Positions 6,758-15,566 of a DNA stretch of 64,000 bases are shown in pieces. A program made the position numbers and the translations under genes. Source of the DNA: Lysinibacillus xylanilyticus (GTDB taxonomy: Bacteria > Bacillota > Bacilli > Bacillales_A > Planococcaceae); assembly GCF_001183605.1 (NCBI RefSeq), contig NZ_LFXJ01000010.1:496001-560000 (forward strand), in the 5' to 3' direction. Under the pieces are notes generated by a model. The model saw nothing but the letters and a program-made list of their open reading frames with translations, did no database searches and was not told the origin of the DNA. How positions within the stretch are numbered: position 1 is the first letter of the stretch; each line of letters opens with the position of its first letter.

Positions 6758-8359
6758 ATGATAAAAATGCCTGTAAACGGCAAAATCCTGATAGTGACAT
6801 TTTTAATCATTGCATTCTCCTTTTTACTTGGTGGCATTTTTATACTTGGAAACCTCATAACTGAGCAAGAAAAGGAGTTCGGTCAGCGTGCTATGCTCGT
6901 TGCGCGGACTGTATCAAATGTGCCAGAAATCAGTATGCATTTGAAAAATGACAATATTAAAGAAGCGGCGAAAAATGTTAATAAAATAGTAGATGGAATT
7001 CGTGTTGTTAATAAAGCAGAGTATATTGTTGTAATGAATATGGATCGTATTAAACTATCTCACCCAGTCAGTAAAGAAATAGGGAAGCGTAGTGAATCAC
7101 AGGATTTAAATGCTTCCTTTAGTGAGCATTATTATGTATCGAAGGCACAAGGGGAAGTGGGTGTAATGATTCGAGCTTTTGTCCCTATTATTGATGACAA
7201 AAAAGAACAAGTAGGTATAGTCATTGTAGGGTATTCATTGCCAACATTTATAGAAATGTTACAAAATTATGAGCATGAAATTTTTATTACCATTCTAATA
7301 TCGCTTGTTTTTAGTATTTGGGGGGCATATACACTTGGCCGACATATTAAAAAGCAGATGTTTGGGCTTGAGCCTCATGAGATTGCCAAGATGTATGTGG
7401 AAAGAACAGAAACGTTCAATGCTATGCATGAAGGCATTATAGCGGTCGATAAAGGAATGAATATTACAATTTTTAATGAAAAAGCAGCTGATATATTAGG
7501 GGTTACTAGAAAGATAGAGGATTGTATCGGAGAAAAGATTTATGATGTATTGCCTGACACACGATTACCTGAAATTGTTGAAACGGCAACACCAGTATAC
7601 AATCAAGAGCTTTACATCAATCATCATAGTATTTTGAGTAATCGTGTCCCAATTATTGTGAATGGTGAGTTAGTTGGAGCAGTTGCTATGTTTAAAGATT
7701 TAACAGCAGTGAAAAAGCTTGCGGAAGAGGTAACAGGTGTAAAAGCTTTTGTTCAAGCACTGCGCGTACAAACACATGAGCATAAAAATAAACTTCATAC
7801 AATTGCAGGACTTCTGCAATTGGGACATACAAAGCAAGCACTTGAATACGTTACTGCTACTACCGAAAATGAAGCTTCTTTAACGAAGTTTTTGAATGAA
7901 CGCTTTCATAATGAAAATATTTCAGGATTATTGCTAAGTAAAGTTAGTTATGGCAAGGAATTAGGCATACAAGTAGAAATTGATCGGAAAAGTCATTTTA
8001 AACGCTTCCCACCATTATTAGACCACCATGATTTTGTCGTATTGTTAGGAAATTTAATTGAAAATGCCTTTGAAGCGCTAAATGTTCTTTCAAAGAATGA
8101 TAAATATGTAGCGATTTCTGTAGATGAGCATGACGGTGTGCTAGCAATTGCTGTTTCTGATAATGGAGTAGGGATGTCTGAAGGGGTGCAAGCTCGTATG
8201 TTTGAAAATGGATTTTCTACAAAGGCAAGTGAGAATCGCGGCATCGGCTTGCATTTAATACATGAAATTGTAAGAAAAGGTAATGGCGACATTGAAGTAG
8301 TGAGTGAATTTATGAAAGGGACAAGCTTCTTAATTTTATTTGAGTTAGGGGAAGAGTAG
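6758..8359 (+). CDS. dctS: Sensor histidine kinase for C4-dicarboxylates (DctS, CitA/DcuS type)
   Basis: From the ATG at 6758 (SD GGAAAGGGAGG) the protein has 533 residues; a start 37 codons upstream has no SD and adds a non-conserved tail. Order: TM1 (about 8-30), extracytoplasmic PAS/Cache-type sensor (about 35-165), TM2 (about 172-192), cytoplasmic PAS (about 215-310), Spo0B-type dimerisation helix with phospho-accepting His in THEHKNKLH, then HATPase with NLIENAFEAL, DNGVGM and GIGLHL. It senses external dicarboxylate and phosphorylates DctR, encoded with no gap downstream. Confidence 0.93.
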   Translation: MIKMPVNGKILIVTFLIIAFSFLLGGIFILGNLITEQEKEFGQRAMLVARTVSNVPEISMHLKNDNIKEAAKNVNKIVDGIRVVNKAEYIVVMNMDRIKLSHPVSKEIGKRSESQDLNASFSEHYYVSKAQGEVGVMIRAFVPIIDDKKEQVGIVIVGYSLPTFIEMLQNYEHEIFITILISLVFSIWGAYTLGRHIKKQMFGLEPHEIAKMYVERTETFNAMHEGIIAVDKGMNITIFNEKAADILGVTRKIEDCIGEKIYDVLPDTRLPEIVETATPVYNQELYINHHSILSNRVPIIVNGELVGAVAMFKDLTAVKKLAEEVTGVKAFVQALRVQTHEHKNKLHTIAGLLQLGHTKQALEYVTATTENEASLTKFLNERFHNENISGLLLSKVSYGKELGIQVEIDRKSHFKRFPPLLDHHDFVVLLGNLIENAFEALNVLSKNDKYVAISVDEHDGVLAIAVSDNGVGMSEGVQARMFENGFSTKASENRGIGLHLIHEIVRKGNGDIEVVSEFMKGTSFLILFELGEE

Positions 8360-9064
8360 ATGGATGTAATAAATGTGTTATTAATTGAAGATGATCCAAT
8401 GGTACGAGAAGTGAACAGGCAATTTATTGAGCAAATCAAAGGATTTTCAATGATAGGCTATGCTGGTAATGGGATAGAAGGGATAGAGAAGATTAAGCAA
8501 TTAAACCCTGAACTTGTCTTTATGGATATTTTTATGCCTGAGCAGGATGGCATTATTACGCTAGGAAAAATTCGTGAAGAACATATTCCAGTTGATGTTA
8601 TTGCCGTAACTGCTGCGAATGATATGTCTACTGTGCAGAGAATATTACACCTAGGTGTCTATGATTATATTATGAAACCTTTTACGTTTGAAAGAATTGA
8701 ACAAACTTTAAAGAATTATCAAGCTTATAGAAAGAAAATAAGTGGTATGCAAGATTTAACACAGCATGATGTGGATCATCTAATGCAGCAACGTATCCCT
8801 GAGCAAATAGTTGTTCCTCCAATCACTGAGACAATAATAATTGACGAGCTACCAAAGGGTTTTAACAGAGCGACATTAGACAAGGTACTTGCCTATATTC
8901 AAGAAAGTAACGAGGCAGTATCAGCGGAAGAAGTGTCCAACTTCATTGGAACGGCCCGTGTAACAGCTCGACGTTACTTGGATTTTTTAGAAAAACAAAG
9001 TTTATTAAAGGTGGATATACAATATGGAAGTGTGGGACGTCCTATCCATCGATATTATATTTAG
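8360..9064 (+). CDS. dctR: Response regulator DctR (CitT/DcuR family)
   Basis: The 234-residue protein has a receiver domain with acidic pair EDD near the N-terminus, phospho-acceptor Asp in LVFMDIFMP, and conserved Thr/Lys (AVTAANDM, IMKPF). The C-terminal winged HTH (TARRYLDFLEKQ...GRPIHRYYI) is typical of CitT/DcuR regulators. It starts immediately after the dctS stop, so the pair is translationally coupled. It should activate dctP across the divergent intergenic region. Confidence 0.93.
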   Translation: MDVINVLLIEDDPMVREVNRQFIEQIKGFSMIGYAGNGIEGIEKIKQLNPELVFMDIFMPEQDGIITLGKIREEHIPVDVIAVTAANDMSTVQRILHLGVYDYIMKPFTFERIEQTLKNYQAYRKKISGMQDLTQHDVDHLMQQRIPEQIVVPPITETIIIDELPKGFNRATLDKVLAYIQESNEAVSAEEVSNFIGTARVTARRYLDFLEKQSLLKVDIQYGSVGRPIHRYYI

Positions 9065-9267
9065 CTTAAGTTATCGAAGTATAATAAAGCCCATTAATAC
9101 AACACTTCTATAAGAACAAGCCTGAAATGATGTATGCAATTTTTATACATCCTTGTAAAACAGCAAAAAGCGTATAAAATCTGATAGAAATACTGCATAA
9201 ATAATGGAGAAAACCTTTATATATCGTTTAAGTAGTATGAAAACAAAAAAAGTAAAAGAGTGAAGAA

Positions 9268-9693
9268 ATGTATAAACACAAAAATTGGTTCATTGTAGCT
9301 ACTACAAATATTATCGTTATTTGTTTAATTCAAATCATTTATTTATTAATGCTAAGTAACACCATTGAAACATTTATTTTTGACATTACGATTTTCCCTT
9401 TAATTATTGCATCTATCAATATTATTCTTTGGTTTAGTAAATTCAAACTTAAATTTTCGCGCCATGTGCTTTGGGCTTATGTAGCTTCATTGTTGTCCTT
9501 CATTATTTCCTATATTTTAATAATAGACCCTAATAAAGAAACGACTCTCGGTGAAGTAGATGGAGATTCGATATACATTATGATGAACACAGTCATGCAG
9601 TCTATTGTTTTACTAGTGTTAACGGGCATTCTTTATATAGCGAAGATAATTTTTACAAAAAAAAATAAAAAAATTTTAGAAGAAGGTTGTTAA
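9268..9693 (+). CDS. Hypothetical membrane protein, four predicted transmembrane segments
   Basis: The 141-residue, hydrophobic, lysine-tailed protein has segments at about residues 8-30, 38-56, 68-88 and 108-130. The loop TTLGEVDGD is the only acidic stretch. The start ATG has a weak AAGAGTGAAG SD. I recognise no family. It precedes a possible 32-codon ORF and a terminator at 9899-9942. The gap 9065-9267 shows no gene. Confidence 0.7.
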   Translation: MYKHKNWFIVATTNIIVICLIQIIYLLMLSNTIETFIFDITIFPLIIASINIILWFSKFKLKFSRHVLWAYVASLLSFIISYILIIDPNKETTLGEVDGDSIYIMMNTVMQSIVLLVLTGILYIAKIIFTKKNKKILEEGC

Positions 9694-9734
9694 ATAGATA
9701 GTAAAGGCTGTTGTACAGAGGGAGGAGGTCATTT

Positions 9735-9833
9735 ATGATCTCAAGCCCAACTACGCCTACACCCATCTATTTAAAGAGCTTTTTCATTAAACTTTTTAAT
9801 AATAGTCGGACAAAGCTGTTGGAAATGCCCTAG
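9735..9833 (+). CDS. Possible 32-residue small protein with strong SD
   Basis: An ATG at 9735 follows GGGAGGAGGTC at near-ideal distance, the strongest SD in this region, and opens a 32-codon frame ending TAG. The peptide starts MISSPTTPTPIYL and continues with a cationic, aromatic-rich stretch (KSFFIKLFNNSRTKLL). It would be cotranscribed with the membrane protein upstream, 41 nt away, before the terminator at 9899. No homologue is known to me; a chance SD is the alternative. Confidence 0.35.
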   Translation: MISSPTTPTPIYLKSFFIKLFNNSRTKLLEMP

Positions 9834-9898
9834 TGCAAGAACGTTTGGCTACGCGGAGAGGCTTCTCCAAAACATAATTAAGATAGCCATAAGAATTA

Positions 9899-9942
9899 GG
9901 TAGTAACGACAAAGAGCAAACTTTTGTCGTTACTGCCTTTTT
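9899..9942 (+). terminator. Intrinsic terminator
   Basis: GTAACGACAAAG pairs with CTTTTGTCGTTAC across a short loop, extended by GG/CC, followed by TTTTT. Confidence 0.9.
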
Positions 9943-10114
9943 GATTGAATCACGAGTTATTGTGTATACAGAATTTTATACATCGTTGATTTAACAGTGT
10001 TTATCAATTGGATCACCAGCTACAGCATGTTTAAAACTTTGCATAAATATCATTAAAATTTAATTTTACCTGAACAACGAGATTTGATCGTCCAACAAGA
10101 GGAAATGTTTCTTC

Positions 10115-10218
10115 AGCACAAGTTTTTTGTAGCGAAAGCGAAGTGACAGCAACAACAGATGACTGAGTGACCAACTTTATTTTGGCCCAAAGCCTCCGGC
10201 AGATGTCACGGATTCTGA
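10115..10218. repeat. Dispersed repeat, families C and B joined
   Basis: GCGAAAGCGAAGTGACAGC and GACTGAGTGACC (family C arms, minus orientation) run into GGCCCAAAGCCTCCGGC and GATGTCACGG (family B). The same order of blocks recurs at 14617-14760. The rest of 9943-10380 holds no gene I recognise; a short open frame ending at about 10385 (with IRVWDAANRL) may be a remnant but is unassigned. Confidence 0.7.
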
Positions 10219-10380
10219 AATGAGTGTCTTATAACGCTGTTTAATACATCTTTTATAGGGCAACCATAGAAACTAAGGGGATATTAGAAGCATCATTTGC
10301 TTTCACACCAATATGGATTAGAGTTTGGGATGCAGCAAATAGACTCAGTAAGAGGTGCTTTATCCCGATAGGTAATTTAC

Positions 10381-10448
10381 TTTGACGATACATATAGCAG
10401 AGAATCCGTTACAATAATGGTATGTTATTCTTCGGAGGATTTATTATG
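10381..10448 (+). repeat. Copy of the ktrC promoter/SD segment
   Basis: Near-identical to 3621-3689 (39/40 over the first 40 bases) and ending at the same SD-plus-ATG position. Here the ATG opens a 29-codon ORF instead of ktrC. It presumably supplies the promoter for mprF. Confidence 0.75.
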
Positions 10449-10535
10449 GAAATTAAAGATATAGTGGATTTTAGAAAGCTAATGGGGAGTAGGTTTAACA
10501 CATATGTTCAACGTTCAAAAAGAGTCGCTATTTAA
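10446..10535 (+). CDS. Possible 29-residue leader peptide overlapping the mprF start
   Basis: The ATG at 10446 has the strong TTCGGAGGAT SD brought by the duplicated segment. The frame has 29 codons (starting MEIKDIVDFRKL, ending KRVAI) and overlaps the first 32 nt of mprF in another frame. mprF has only a poor SD inside this ORF, so coupling between the two is plausible. It could equally be the remnant of a gene that once followed this promoter. No family recognised. Confidence 0.4.
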   Translation: MEIKDIVDFRKLMGSRFNTYVQRSKRVAI

Positions 10536-13026
10536 ATTTTTGAAAATTCTATTTCCAGTAGCGCTTTTAGCAATAGCGATTTATGAAATTCTACAAACGA
10601 TAAGTGGGATAGATGTTCATTTACTTCGGAAAGAAGTGAGTGAATTGCAGTTATGGGAGCTCTTATTTATTCTTTTTATCACCTTCTGTGCCATTACACC
10701 AATGATTTTTTATGATGTTATTTTAGTGAAAATATTAGGAATCAAAATAAATAAACGTATTTTGCTGAATCATTCATTTATTGTGAATACCTTCTCAAAT
10801 CTTATTGGCTTTGGTGGTCTAGTTGGTGTATTTCTGCGTAATTATTTCTATTCGAAATATAAAGAGGATAAGGAAGACTTGTTAAAAAGCATAGCCTCTG
10901 TAACACTCTTTTATTTAACGGGGATTTCACTGTTAGCGTGGATTATGTATTTATTCTTTTGGGACTTCCCATTGCTAAAAGAAGTAAGATGGTTAAAGAT
11001 AGCAGTTATTCTTGTCAGCTTATATGTTCCGATATTTATTGCTATGCTCATTATTCGCAATAAAAAAGCAGGTTCTATAAATCCCAAGATCTCTTTTCAA
11101 CTGATAACAACTTCCGTAACTGAATGGGTTGCAGTCTTTTTAGTTATCTGGATATTAACTTTTATTTTGAAGATCCCAATAGAATTATCCAATTTAATTC
11201 CCATATTTTTAATTGCTTCTTGTGCGGGCATTGTCAGTATGATCCCTGGTGGAGTTGGTTCATTTGACCTTGTTTTTTTATGGGGGACTCAAAGTTTAGG
11301 AATCGCTGATGAAAAAGTGCTTTTTCTTTTAATTTTGTACCGAGTTGGATACTTTGTGCTTCCTTTTTTAGTTTCTGCTCTTTTATTTGTAAAAGAGTAT
11401 TGGAATCGTTGGAATCAATCATGGGACGACTTACCAAATGTTATTTTTCAGAAGCTTAGTCACATGTCATTAACGATATTGGTATTTCTCTCCGGCATTG
11501 TATTATTGCTATCAGCTTCGGCGCCAGGTATTTTAAGTAGATTAAAAATAGCTCAGGAATTTTTATCTTCGCCAATCATGCATGTCTCTCATCAAATGAC
11601 TGTTGCAGCTGGCTTTATTCTTTTAGGGTTATGTAGGGGAATTAAATATAAAGTAAAAAGGGCATATCAGCTTTGCCTTATTGTGCTAAGTAGTTCTGCA
11701 CTATTTTCAATTTTTAAAGGCTTAGACTATGAAGAAGCTATTTTTTTACTGATTGTCGCAGTGCTTTTAGTCGCCTCAAAAAAACAATTTTACCGTGAGA
11801 GTAACGTTTTAACATGGGGAATAGTTTTATTTGACATTGCTGCAGTGACAATCATTACAGTAATGTATATATTGATTGGTTATGTGAACTTACCTACTGC
11901 CAAATTTCATATTCCTGCAGCTTTGCAGGAATACATCATTACCGATTACCGAGACTTATTTTATAGTGCAGTAATTGGTATCCTAATAGCAATTGTCATT
12001 TTTTATATAGGTTATTTTATCCGTGCACCTAAGAAAATGGAAAAGCTTTTATCAAGTGAGCAAGAAGAGAGAATTAAAAATCATTTGATGACCTATAAAG
12101 GGACGGAGTATTCACATTTGATTTTTTTACATGACAAATTTGTACATTGGAATATAGAAGGTACAGTTTTATTTTCTTATCAAATCTATGCTGATAAGAC
12201 TGTTGTACTAGGAGATCCAGTGGGAAATGAATCTGATTTTTTATCTGCTATTCAGGAGTTTTTGGAAATGGCGGATAGGCATGGCTATACACCAGTCTTT
12301 TATGAAATTAATAATAAAATTTTTCCTCCGTTACATGAGCATGGGTATAGTTTTTTTAAGCTTGGCGAGGAAGCTTTTGTAGACTTAGATAAGTTTTCAC
12401 TTGCTGGTAAGGGAATGAAGGGACGTCGAGCTGTAAAAAATAAATTTGAACGAGAAAATTTTACAGTTGAAATAGTAAACCCTCCTTACTCACGGGAATT
12501 AATGAATGAATTGCAAGAAGTATCAACGAAATGGTTGCAGGGAAGGGCAGAAAAAGGCTTTTCTCTTGGCTTTTTTAATGAACACTATTTAAACACTTCA
12601 AATATTGCCGTTTTACGTGGTACAGAAGGAGTAATTGGCTTTGCTAGTGTCATGCCAATGTACGATAATGGCGAAAGAGTCTCAGTAGATCTCATGCGTT
12701 TTAAGCCGGGAGCACCATCTGGAACGATGGATTTCATTTTCCTCTCGCTTTTTGAATGGGCAAAAGCAGAAGGCTACCGTGTTTTTAATATGGGCATGTC
12801 GCCATTGTCAAATGTCGGAAAGTCTAGGTATTCCTTTTTAAGTGAAAAAATTGCAGCACAAATATTTTTACATGGGCAGCACTTCTATCATTTTAAAGGA
12901 TTAAAAAACTTTAAATTAAAATATGCAGATTTTTGGGAGCCAAAGTATATAGCATATCGAAAGAAATCTTCATTGCCATTTACAATGGCACAAGTCACTT
13001 TATTAATTAGTAAAAAGAGAAAATAG
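10504..13026 (+). CDS. mprF: Phosphatidylglycerol lysyltransferase/flippase MprF
   Basis: The 840-residue length is normal for MprF. The N-terminal two thirds is a polytopic membrane flippase domain (about residues 1-500, with SMIPGGVGSFD as a conserved loop) and the C-terminal DUF2156 domain (about 530-835) transfers lysine from Lys-tRNA to phosphatidylglycerol; motifs include KGRRAVKNKFER and DLMRF. Adding lysine lowers membrane negative charge and gives resistance to cationic peptides. The SD (GGGGAG, about 12 nt off) is weak. It is a single-gene unit with a terminator at 13137. Confidence 0.93.
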   Translation: MFNVQKESLFKFLKILFPVALLAIAIYEILQTISGIDVHLLRKEVSELQLWELLFILFITFCAITPMIFYDVILVKILGIKINKRILLNHSFIVNTFSNLIGFGGLVGVFLRNYFYSKYKEDKEDLLKSIASVTLFYLTGISLLAWIMYLFFWDFPLLKEVRWLKIAVILVSLYVPIFIAMLIIRNKKAGSINPKISFQLITTSVTEWVAVFLVIWILTFILKIPIELSNLIPIFLIASCAGIVSMIPGGVGSFDLVFLWGTQSLGIADEKVLFLLILYRVGYFVLPFLVSALLFVKEYWNRWNQSWDDLPNVIFQKLSHMSLTILVFLSGIVLLLSASAPGILSRLKIAQEFLSSPIMHVSHQMTVAAGFILLGLCRGIKYKVKRAYQLCLIVLSSSALFSIFKGLDYEEAIFLLIVAVLLVASKKQFYRESNVLTWGIVLFDIAAVTIITVMYILIGYVNLPTAKFHIPAALQEYIITDYRDLFYSAVIGILIAIVIFYIGYFIRAPKKMEKLLSSEQEERIKNHLMTYKGTEYSHLIFLHDKFVHWNIEGTVLFSYQIYADKTVVLGDPVGNESDFLSAIQEFLEMADRHGYTPVFYEINNKIFPPLHEHGYSFFKLGEEAFVDLDKFSLAGKGMKGRRAVKNKFERENFTVEIVNPPYSRELMNELQEVSTKWLQGRAEKGFSLGFFNEHYLNTSNIAVLRGTEGVIGFASVMPMYDNGERVSVDLMRFKPGAPSGTMDFIFLSLFEWAKAEGYRVFNMGMSPLSNVGKSRYSFLSEKIAAQIFLHGQHFYHFKGLKNFKLKYADFWEPKYIAYRKKSSLPFTMAQVTLLISKKRK

Positions 13027-13136
13027 ATAGCCAAGTTCTCACTCTGCTTGCTTAATGATGTGAAGGAAGTTAAATAATAATTTTAAGAAGTCTGTGTTGC
13101 CAGCATAATTAAACGCATTGGTCGCACAGTCTATAC

Positions 13137-13181
13137 AAAAAAAGATGCATTGCAAAAATACTTTGCGATGCATCTTTTTTT
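13137..13181 (+). terminator. Intrinsic terminator after mprF
   Basis: AAAAGATGCATTGCAAA pairs with TTTGCGATGCATCTTTT, followed by a T-rich tail. The A-rich left flank makes it usable from both strands. It lies 110 nt after the mprF stop. Confidence 0.92.
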
Positions 13182-13220
13182 ATGGGTTTTTATAGTTGGA
13201 AAGTCGGAAGAACAGTGGAC

Positions 13221-13253
13221 ATCGCTGATAAAAGGGCCGGAATCGCTGATAAA
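13221..13253. repeat. Two ATCGCTGATAAA units spaced 21 bp
   Basis: ATCGCTGATAAA occurs at 13221-13232 and 13242-13253, again an exact 21-bp step, with GGGCCGGA between. The rest of 13254-13458 is an AT-rich leader without a clear gene. Confidence 0.55.
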
Positions 13254-13458
13254 CAACAAACATCTCCTGAAACATTATGAACAAAAGAATATGAAAAAAA
13301 TGTAATTTCGCATTTGATTTTCCATTAAAGCTTTGTAATAATAGAGAAAATTTTAGTTTTGAGTTAAGTGGTGATTAGTACCTAAATTTTTTATATAGAA
13401 CCTTTACGAGGCGGAGAAAGGCTCAAACTGTAAGTGAATTAGGGGGAGGTATAGTACA

Positions 13459-14253
13459 TTGAAAAATTATATACAATACAATGCATTTCAGAATAAAGAG
13501 GTAATAATTGCGATACCTGCGCTTGGTGAACGTAAAGAAATGTATGCAGCATTAGCCAGCATCTTACCAGAAGTCTATATTATAGCAATCGATTTACCGG
13601 GCCATAATGGTCAACTAGATAATGATTTTTCATTTCGGTCGTATAACAATACGATAAAGGAAATTATGGAGTATCTAAAAATTACTAAAGCTCATTTTCT
13701 TGGAAATTCAATAGGTGCATGGATCATTCAAAATTTTTATACTAACTATCCTGATTATGTTAAATCATTAACATTGTTAGACGGTGGATATTATTTTATA
13801 GGCGAATATCATCCTGATGATAAAGCAGAAATACAATTACCTATCATTGAACGATTAGAAGATTTACAGGAGGCTATACATGAAGAAGTAAAGAATATGG
13901 GGGACTTATCTGCCGAAAATAAAGAATATTTGCATAATTATTTCCTTCATAATTTTGTTGAAAAAAATAATATCTTTTACCATCACAGCAATGTAAAAGC
14001 TTTAAATGATTTGTCAAAAGCAGTTGAAAAAAATAATTACTGTATAGAAAATGAAATTCCTTTGTCAGTGTTATTACTATTGGCAGATGAACATTCGGAT
14101 AATTTGCTACATAAGAAGTTAGATAGATTTCAAGAAAGACAACCGAATGCACAAGTTGAGATTATTCCTAATAGCTATCATTTTTTACCTCTCACCAATC
14201 CAAATGAGATAGCTGAACGGATTAGAAAGACAATCTTGCATGGATTTATTTAA
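13459..14253 (+). CDS. Alpha/beta hydrolase
   Basis: The 264-residue protein begins at TTG 13459, supported by AGGGGGAGGT ending 8 nt before it. Nucleophile elbow GNSIG (Ser near residue 88), oxyanion-side GERKEMY near residue 25, acid in LLLADEHSD and His in NSYHFLPL give a complete Ser-Asp-His triad. Such soluble hydrolases act on esters or related bonds; substrate unknown. It is a stand-alone gene in an accessory region next to pseudogene fragments. Confidence 0.85.
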   Translation: MKNYIQYNAFQNKEVIIAIPALGERKEMYAALASILPEVYIIAIDLPGHNGQLDNDFSFRSYNNTIKEIMEYLKITKAHFLGNSIGAWIIQNFYTNYPDYVKSLTLLDGGYYFIGEYHPDDKAEIQLPIIERLEDLQEAIHEEVKNMGDLSAENKEYLHNYFLHNFVEKNNIFYHHSNVKALNDLSKAVEKNNYCIENEIPLSVLLLLADEHSDNLLHKKLDRFQERQPNAQVEIIPNSYHFLPLTNPNEIAERIRKTILHGFI

Positions 14254-14281
14254 ACTTTTTTAAAGCAGGGGAGGTATTCCG

Positions 14282-14476
14282 ATAGGAGGTTTCCAAAGAG
14301 CTTCAAATATGACAGATGAGCAATTACATTTTATTTTAGATAAGCATCCAAGTTTAAGAAATATACCGGTACTATATGATGTTGATTTTGGACAACAGCC
14401 AATATTTACGTTTCCTATCGGTGGTGAAATTCAAATGAATACGAAAGATTTGATGATACACGTCACTAAATTTTAA
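14282..14476 (+). pseudogene. C-terminal fragment of S66 LD-carboxypeptidase (MccF-like)
   Basis: The 65-codon frame carries FQRASNMTDEQLHF, IPVLYDVDFG and FTFPIGGEIQ, the conserved end of S66 peptidases (murein LD-carboxypeptidase/MccF). The catalytic His normally following DVDFG (DFGHT) is lost: the sequence reads DFGQQP. There is no start or N-terminal domain, and a family C repeat abuts the stop. The matching N-terminal fragment lies downstream at 15311-15565, so the order is reversed. Confidence 0.8.
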
Positions 14477-14785
14477 CTTCTTTCAGCGGGTGTCCAAACA
14501 TCTGCTGCTGACGCTACGCTTTCGCGCAAAAAACATCTGTACCTGTCGCTACGCTTTCGGTACAAAAAACATCCGCTGAAATAGAGGAACTCAGTTTAAG
14601 AACGCCACGTCCTGTGGCAATTTATCTGTGCGAAAGCGAAGCGACAGCAACAACAACACGCGACTGAGTGACCAGCTTCGTGCTGCTGCCGCTGCGTTAG
14701 CACTACGCTTTCGCGCAAAAAACATCTGTTGGCCCAAAGCCTCCGGCGGATGTCACGGAATTATGCCGAGGTATAATCGATAAAG
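14477..14785. repeat. Composite repeat, families C, C and B
   Basis: 14481-14581 is a family C element with inverted ends TTTCAGCGG / CCGCTGAAA enclosing two near copies of the CGCTACGCTTTCG block. It is nearly identical to 25117-25232. A second, rearranged C copy (14617-14726) is followed by the family B core GGCCCAAAGCCTCCGGC and ATTATGCCGAGGTATAAT (to 14785). Confidence 0.8.
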
Positions 14786-14800
14786 AAGGGAGTTAATAAA

Positions 14801-15298
14801 ATGTTAATAAGAGAGGCAATGGGTGAAGATGCTGAACAGGTCATAGCTGTCATAAAAAATGCGGAAGAGTCTAATTTTATGTTATTCGGGCCTGGTGAAC
14901 GAAAGTTAGAGACTGAACAATTTACAAAATTTATTGAGAATATTAATAATAACAGTCATTCGGCTTTATTTATAGCTGAAATAGAAAAGAATGTAGTTGG
15001 TTATTTAATTGTACAAGGTAATAATATGCCATCTAGAGTTTCGCATCGAGCCTATATTGTCGTTGGCATCCATAGTGATTTTAGAGGAAGAAAGATTGGT
15101 ACTGCATTATTTAGTCACCTAGACGATTGGGCAAAAGAAAAGGGCGTGCATCGCTTGGAGCTGACAGTAATGGCGAACAACACTGCTGGCGTAGCGTTAT
15201 ATGAAAAAAAGGGGTTTGAAATTGAGGGGACTAAAAGACATTCCTTATATGTTGATGGTGAGTACATTGATGAATATTTTATGGCGAAATTATTGTAA
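14801..15298 (+). CDS. GNAT family N-acetyltransferase
   Basis: The 165-residue GNAT fold has motif A SDFRGRKIGTALFSHL (acetyl-CoA pyrophosphate loop R/Q-x-x-G-x-G/A), then LELTVMANNTAGVALYEKKGFEIEGTKR, typical of RimI/PhiO-like small-molecule or protein acetyltransferases. SD GAAGGGAG precedes the ATG. It lies between the two fragments of the broken LD-carboxypeptidase gene and 13 nt before the second one. Acceptor unknown. Confidence 0.88.
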   Translation: MLIREAMGEDAEQVIAVIKNAEESNFMLFGPGERKLETEQFTKFIENINNNSHSALFIAEIEKNVVGYLIVQGNNMPSRVSHRAYIVVGIHSDFRGRKIGTALFSHLDDWAKEKGVHRLELTVMANNTAGVALYEKKGFEIEGTKRHSLYVDGEYIDEYFMAKLL

Positions 15299-15310
15299 TA
15301 CAAAGGGTGT

Positions 15311-15565
15311 GTGTATATGAATTTTAGAAGAAACGCTAGAAGTATAAATATCGGTATTTTTTCACCATCTTCACCCGCATCCGTCAATGCGACTTCTCGA
15401 TATAAGCGTGCAAAAGCTTTTCTTGAACAAAAAAATATTAATCTAATTGAAGGTAGTCTGACGGGCAAAGCTGATATCTATCGCTCTGGCACTCCTAAAG
15501 AGCGTGCAGAGGAATTGAATGAATTATTACGTGATCCAAACGTGGATGCGATGATTTTAGGCTAA
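15311..15565 (+). pseudogene. N-terminal fragment of S66 LD-carboxypeptidase (MccF-like)
   Basis: From GTG 15311 or ATG 15317 the 84-codon frame has IGIFSPSSPAS, EGSLTGKADIYRSGTPKERAEELNELL and DPNVDAM, the conserved S66 N-terminus. It stops right after, before the serine motif, where a repeat-like sequence begins (GATGATTTTAGGCTAACA, also seen in reverse near 25273-25292). Full S66 proteins are about 300-350 residues. Not expected to be active. Confidence 0.82.
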
Positions 15566-15566
15566 C

